From positions 456,347-520,346 of the forward strand of contig JAUNLW010000001.1 in assembly GCA_030532065.1 (NCBI GenBank): a stretch of 64,000 bases of DNA, in the 5' to 3' direction. The stretch is from Eubacteriales bacterium (GTDB lineage Bacteria > Bacillota > Clostridia > Saccharofermentanales > DTU023). Each line of letters begins with the position of its first letter. The stretch's first letter is position 1. A program made the translations under genes and the position numbers. Positions 62,125-64,000 of the stretch are shown here, piece after piece. The notes below the pieces were generated by a model that was not told where the DNA came from, did no database searches, and was given only the letters and a program-made list of their open reading frames with translations.

Positions 62125-62496
62125 TTATTTTTTCTTTTCCGCTTTTTTTTCTTTATTGTCAGCTTCAGCCGATGCTTCTGGTTGACGATCACTGATTACA
62201 TTAGCGATAGCGGATTTTTTAAAAGTCATGAGAGTATTTTGCACGCTAGTTGAGACCGTGACTTCATCACCTTGAATATTAAAAATACGGCCGGTAATAC
62301 CACCAATGGTCACAACTCTGTCGCCTACCTGCATGGCATCAATCTGTTTGCGTAGAGCTTCATCACGTTTTTTCTGTGGTCTGATTGCCAAAAAGTACAT
62401 CAGGGCAAACATCAAAATGAGCGGCAAGAACATTGCCAGCATACTAGGTTGTTGTCCGGCTTGACCCGCTTCCAACAGTAAATTATACATATTCAC
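62125..62496 (-). CDS. yajC: Preprotein translocase subunit YajC
   Basis: A 123-residue inner-membrane protein. One membrane helix (about 18-40, LAMFLPLILMFALMYFLAIRPQ) is followed by the family block RPQKKRDEALRKQIDAM, GDRVVTIGGITGRI and a charged Lys/Glu tail. YajC joins the SecDF complex. The start is GTG with GGAG upstream, or ATG 6 nt later. Its place after queA-tgt is the standard order; secDF is not next to it here. Confidence 0.95.
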   Translation of the reverse strand: MNMYNLLLEAGQAGQQPSMLAMFLPLILMFALMYFLAIRPQKKRDEALRKQIDAMQVGDRVVTIGGITGRIFNIQGDEVTVSTSVQNTLMTFKKSAIANVISDRQPEASAEADNKEKKAEKKK

Positions 62497-62594
62497 AATT
62501 AGTCTCCGTTTCTTAGTGCAGACACAAGCTGCCAGGGCACTATAATCTTCTGCTAAATGATATCATTTGACTTGAGCCTTATTCAAGCGCCTGC

Positions 62595-64000
<1,406 letters not shown>

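Overview
The window looks like the chromosome of an anaerobic, low-to-mid GC Firmicute of the class Clostridia. This rests on the rplS-rbgA-rnhB, miaB-mutS-mutL-miaA-hfq and dnaG-rpoD gene orders, a PyrDII/PyrK type dihydroorotate dehydrogenase, strong AGGAGG ribosome binding sites, frequent TTG and GTG starts, a class A type RNase P RNA and glycine-reductase-family proteins. The genus cannot be fixed from sequence alone. There is no CRISPR array, prophage or insertion sequence.

Region 1 (1-6931) is the accessory part and looks more AT-rich by eye. A lactate-permease-type transporter and a DsbA/FrnE-like thiol oxidoreductase are read leftward. They diverge from a TetR-type regulator that is translationally coupled to a half-length, cysteine-containing GrdB-like protein. 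Next come a GrdE-like protein without the expected processing cysteine and a full-length GrdB-like selenoprotein, whose in-frame UGA is followed by a well-placed SECIS hairpin. grdA, grdC, grdD, trxAB and the sel genes are absent here, so this is an orphan, modified substrate-activating module of the glycine/sarcosine/betaine reductase family. It is the most novel part of the window.

Region 2 (6990-20410) is core: rplS with its own promoter and L19-like leader, rbgA, an RNase HII-YraN fusion, a MATE exporter, a GntR regulator with a palindromic operator candidate, a cysteine desulfurase-thiI pair, glyA, rarA, iscS-iscU and an M18 aminopeptidase. Region 3 (20500-24750) has a XerC/D-type recombinase, asd, a MarR regulator and a split ThrE-type amino acid exporter. 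Region 4 (24836-33154, leftward) is miaB-mutS-mutL-miaA-hfq plus a tail-anchored unknown protein. Region 5 (33240-39658) holds a split chromate transporter and a MoxR-DUF58-transglutaminase operon.

Region 6 (39674-44553, leftward) is a pyrimidine operon: pyrC-pyrF-pyrK-pyrD and a divergent orotate phosphoribosyltransferase. Region 7 (44687-49995) mixes four tRNA genes (Leu, Ile2, Tyr, Pro) with a Gate-domain membrane protein, a CofE-like protein, D-serine dehydratase and a left-handed beta-helix protein. Region 8 (50034-58075) carries OsmC, two pseudouridine synthases, a two-component system, dCMP deaminase and a large YfhO protein. Region 9 (58098-64000) has rnpB, rpoD, dnaG, yajC, tgt and the 3' part of queA. 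tRNA maturation and modification recur throughout: miaA, miaB, thiI with its desulfurase, tgt, queA, rnpB and RluA/RluB-type enzymes.
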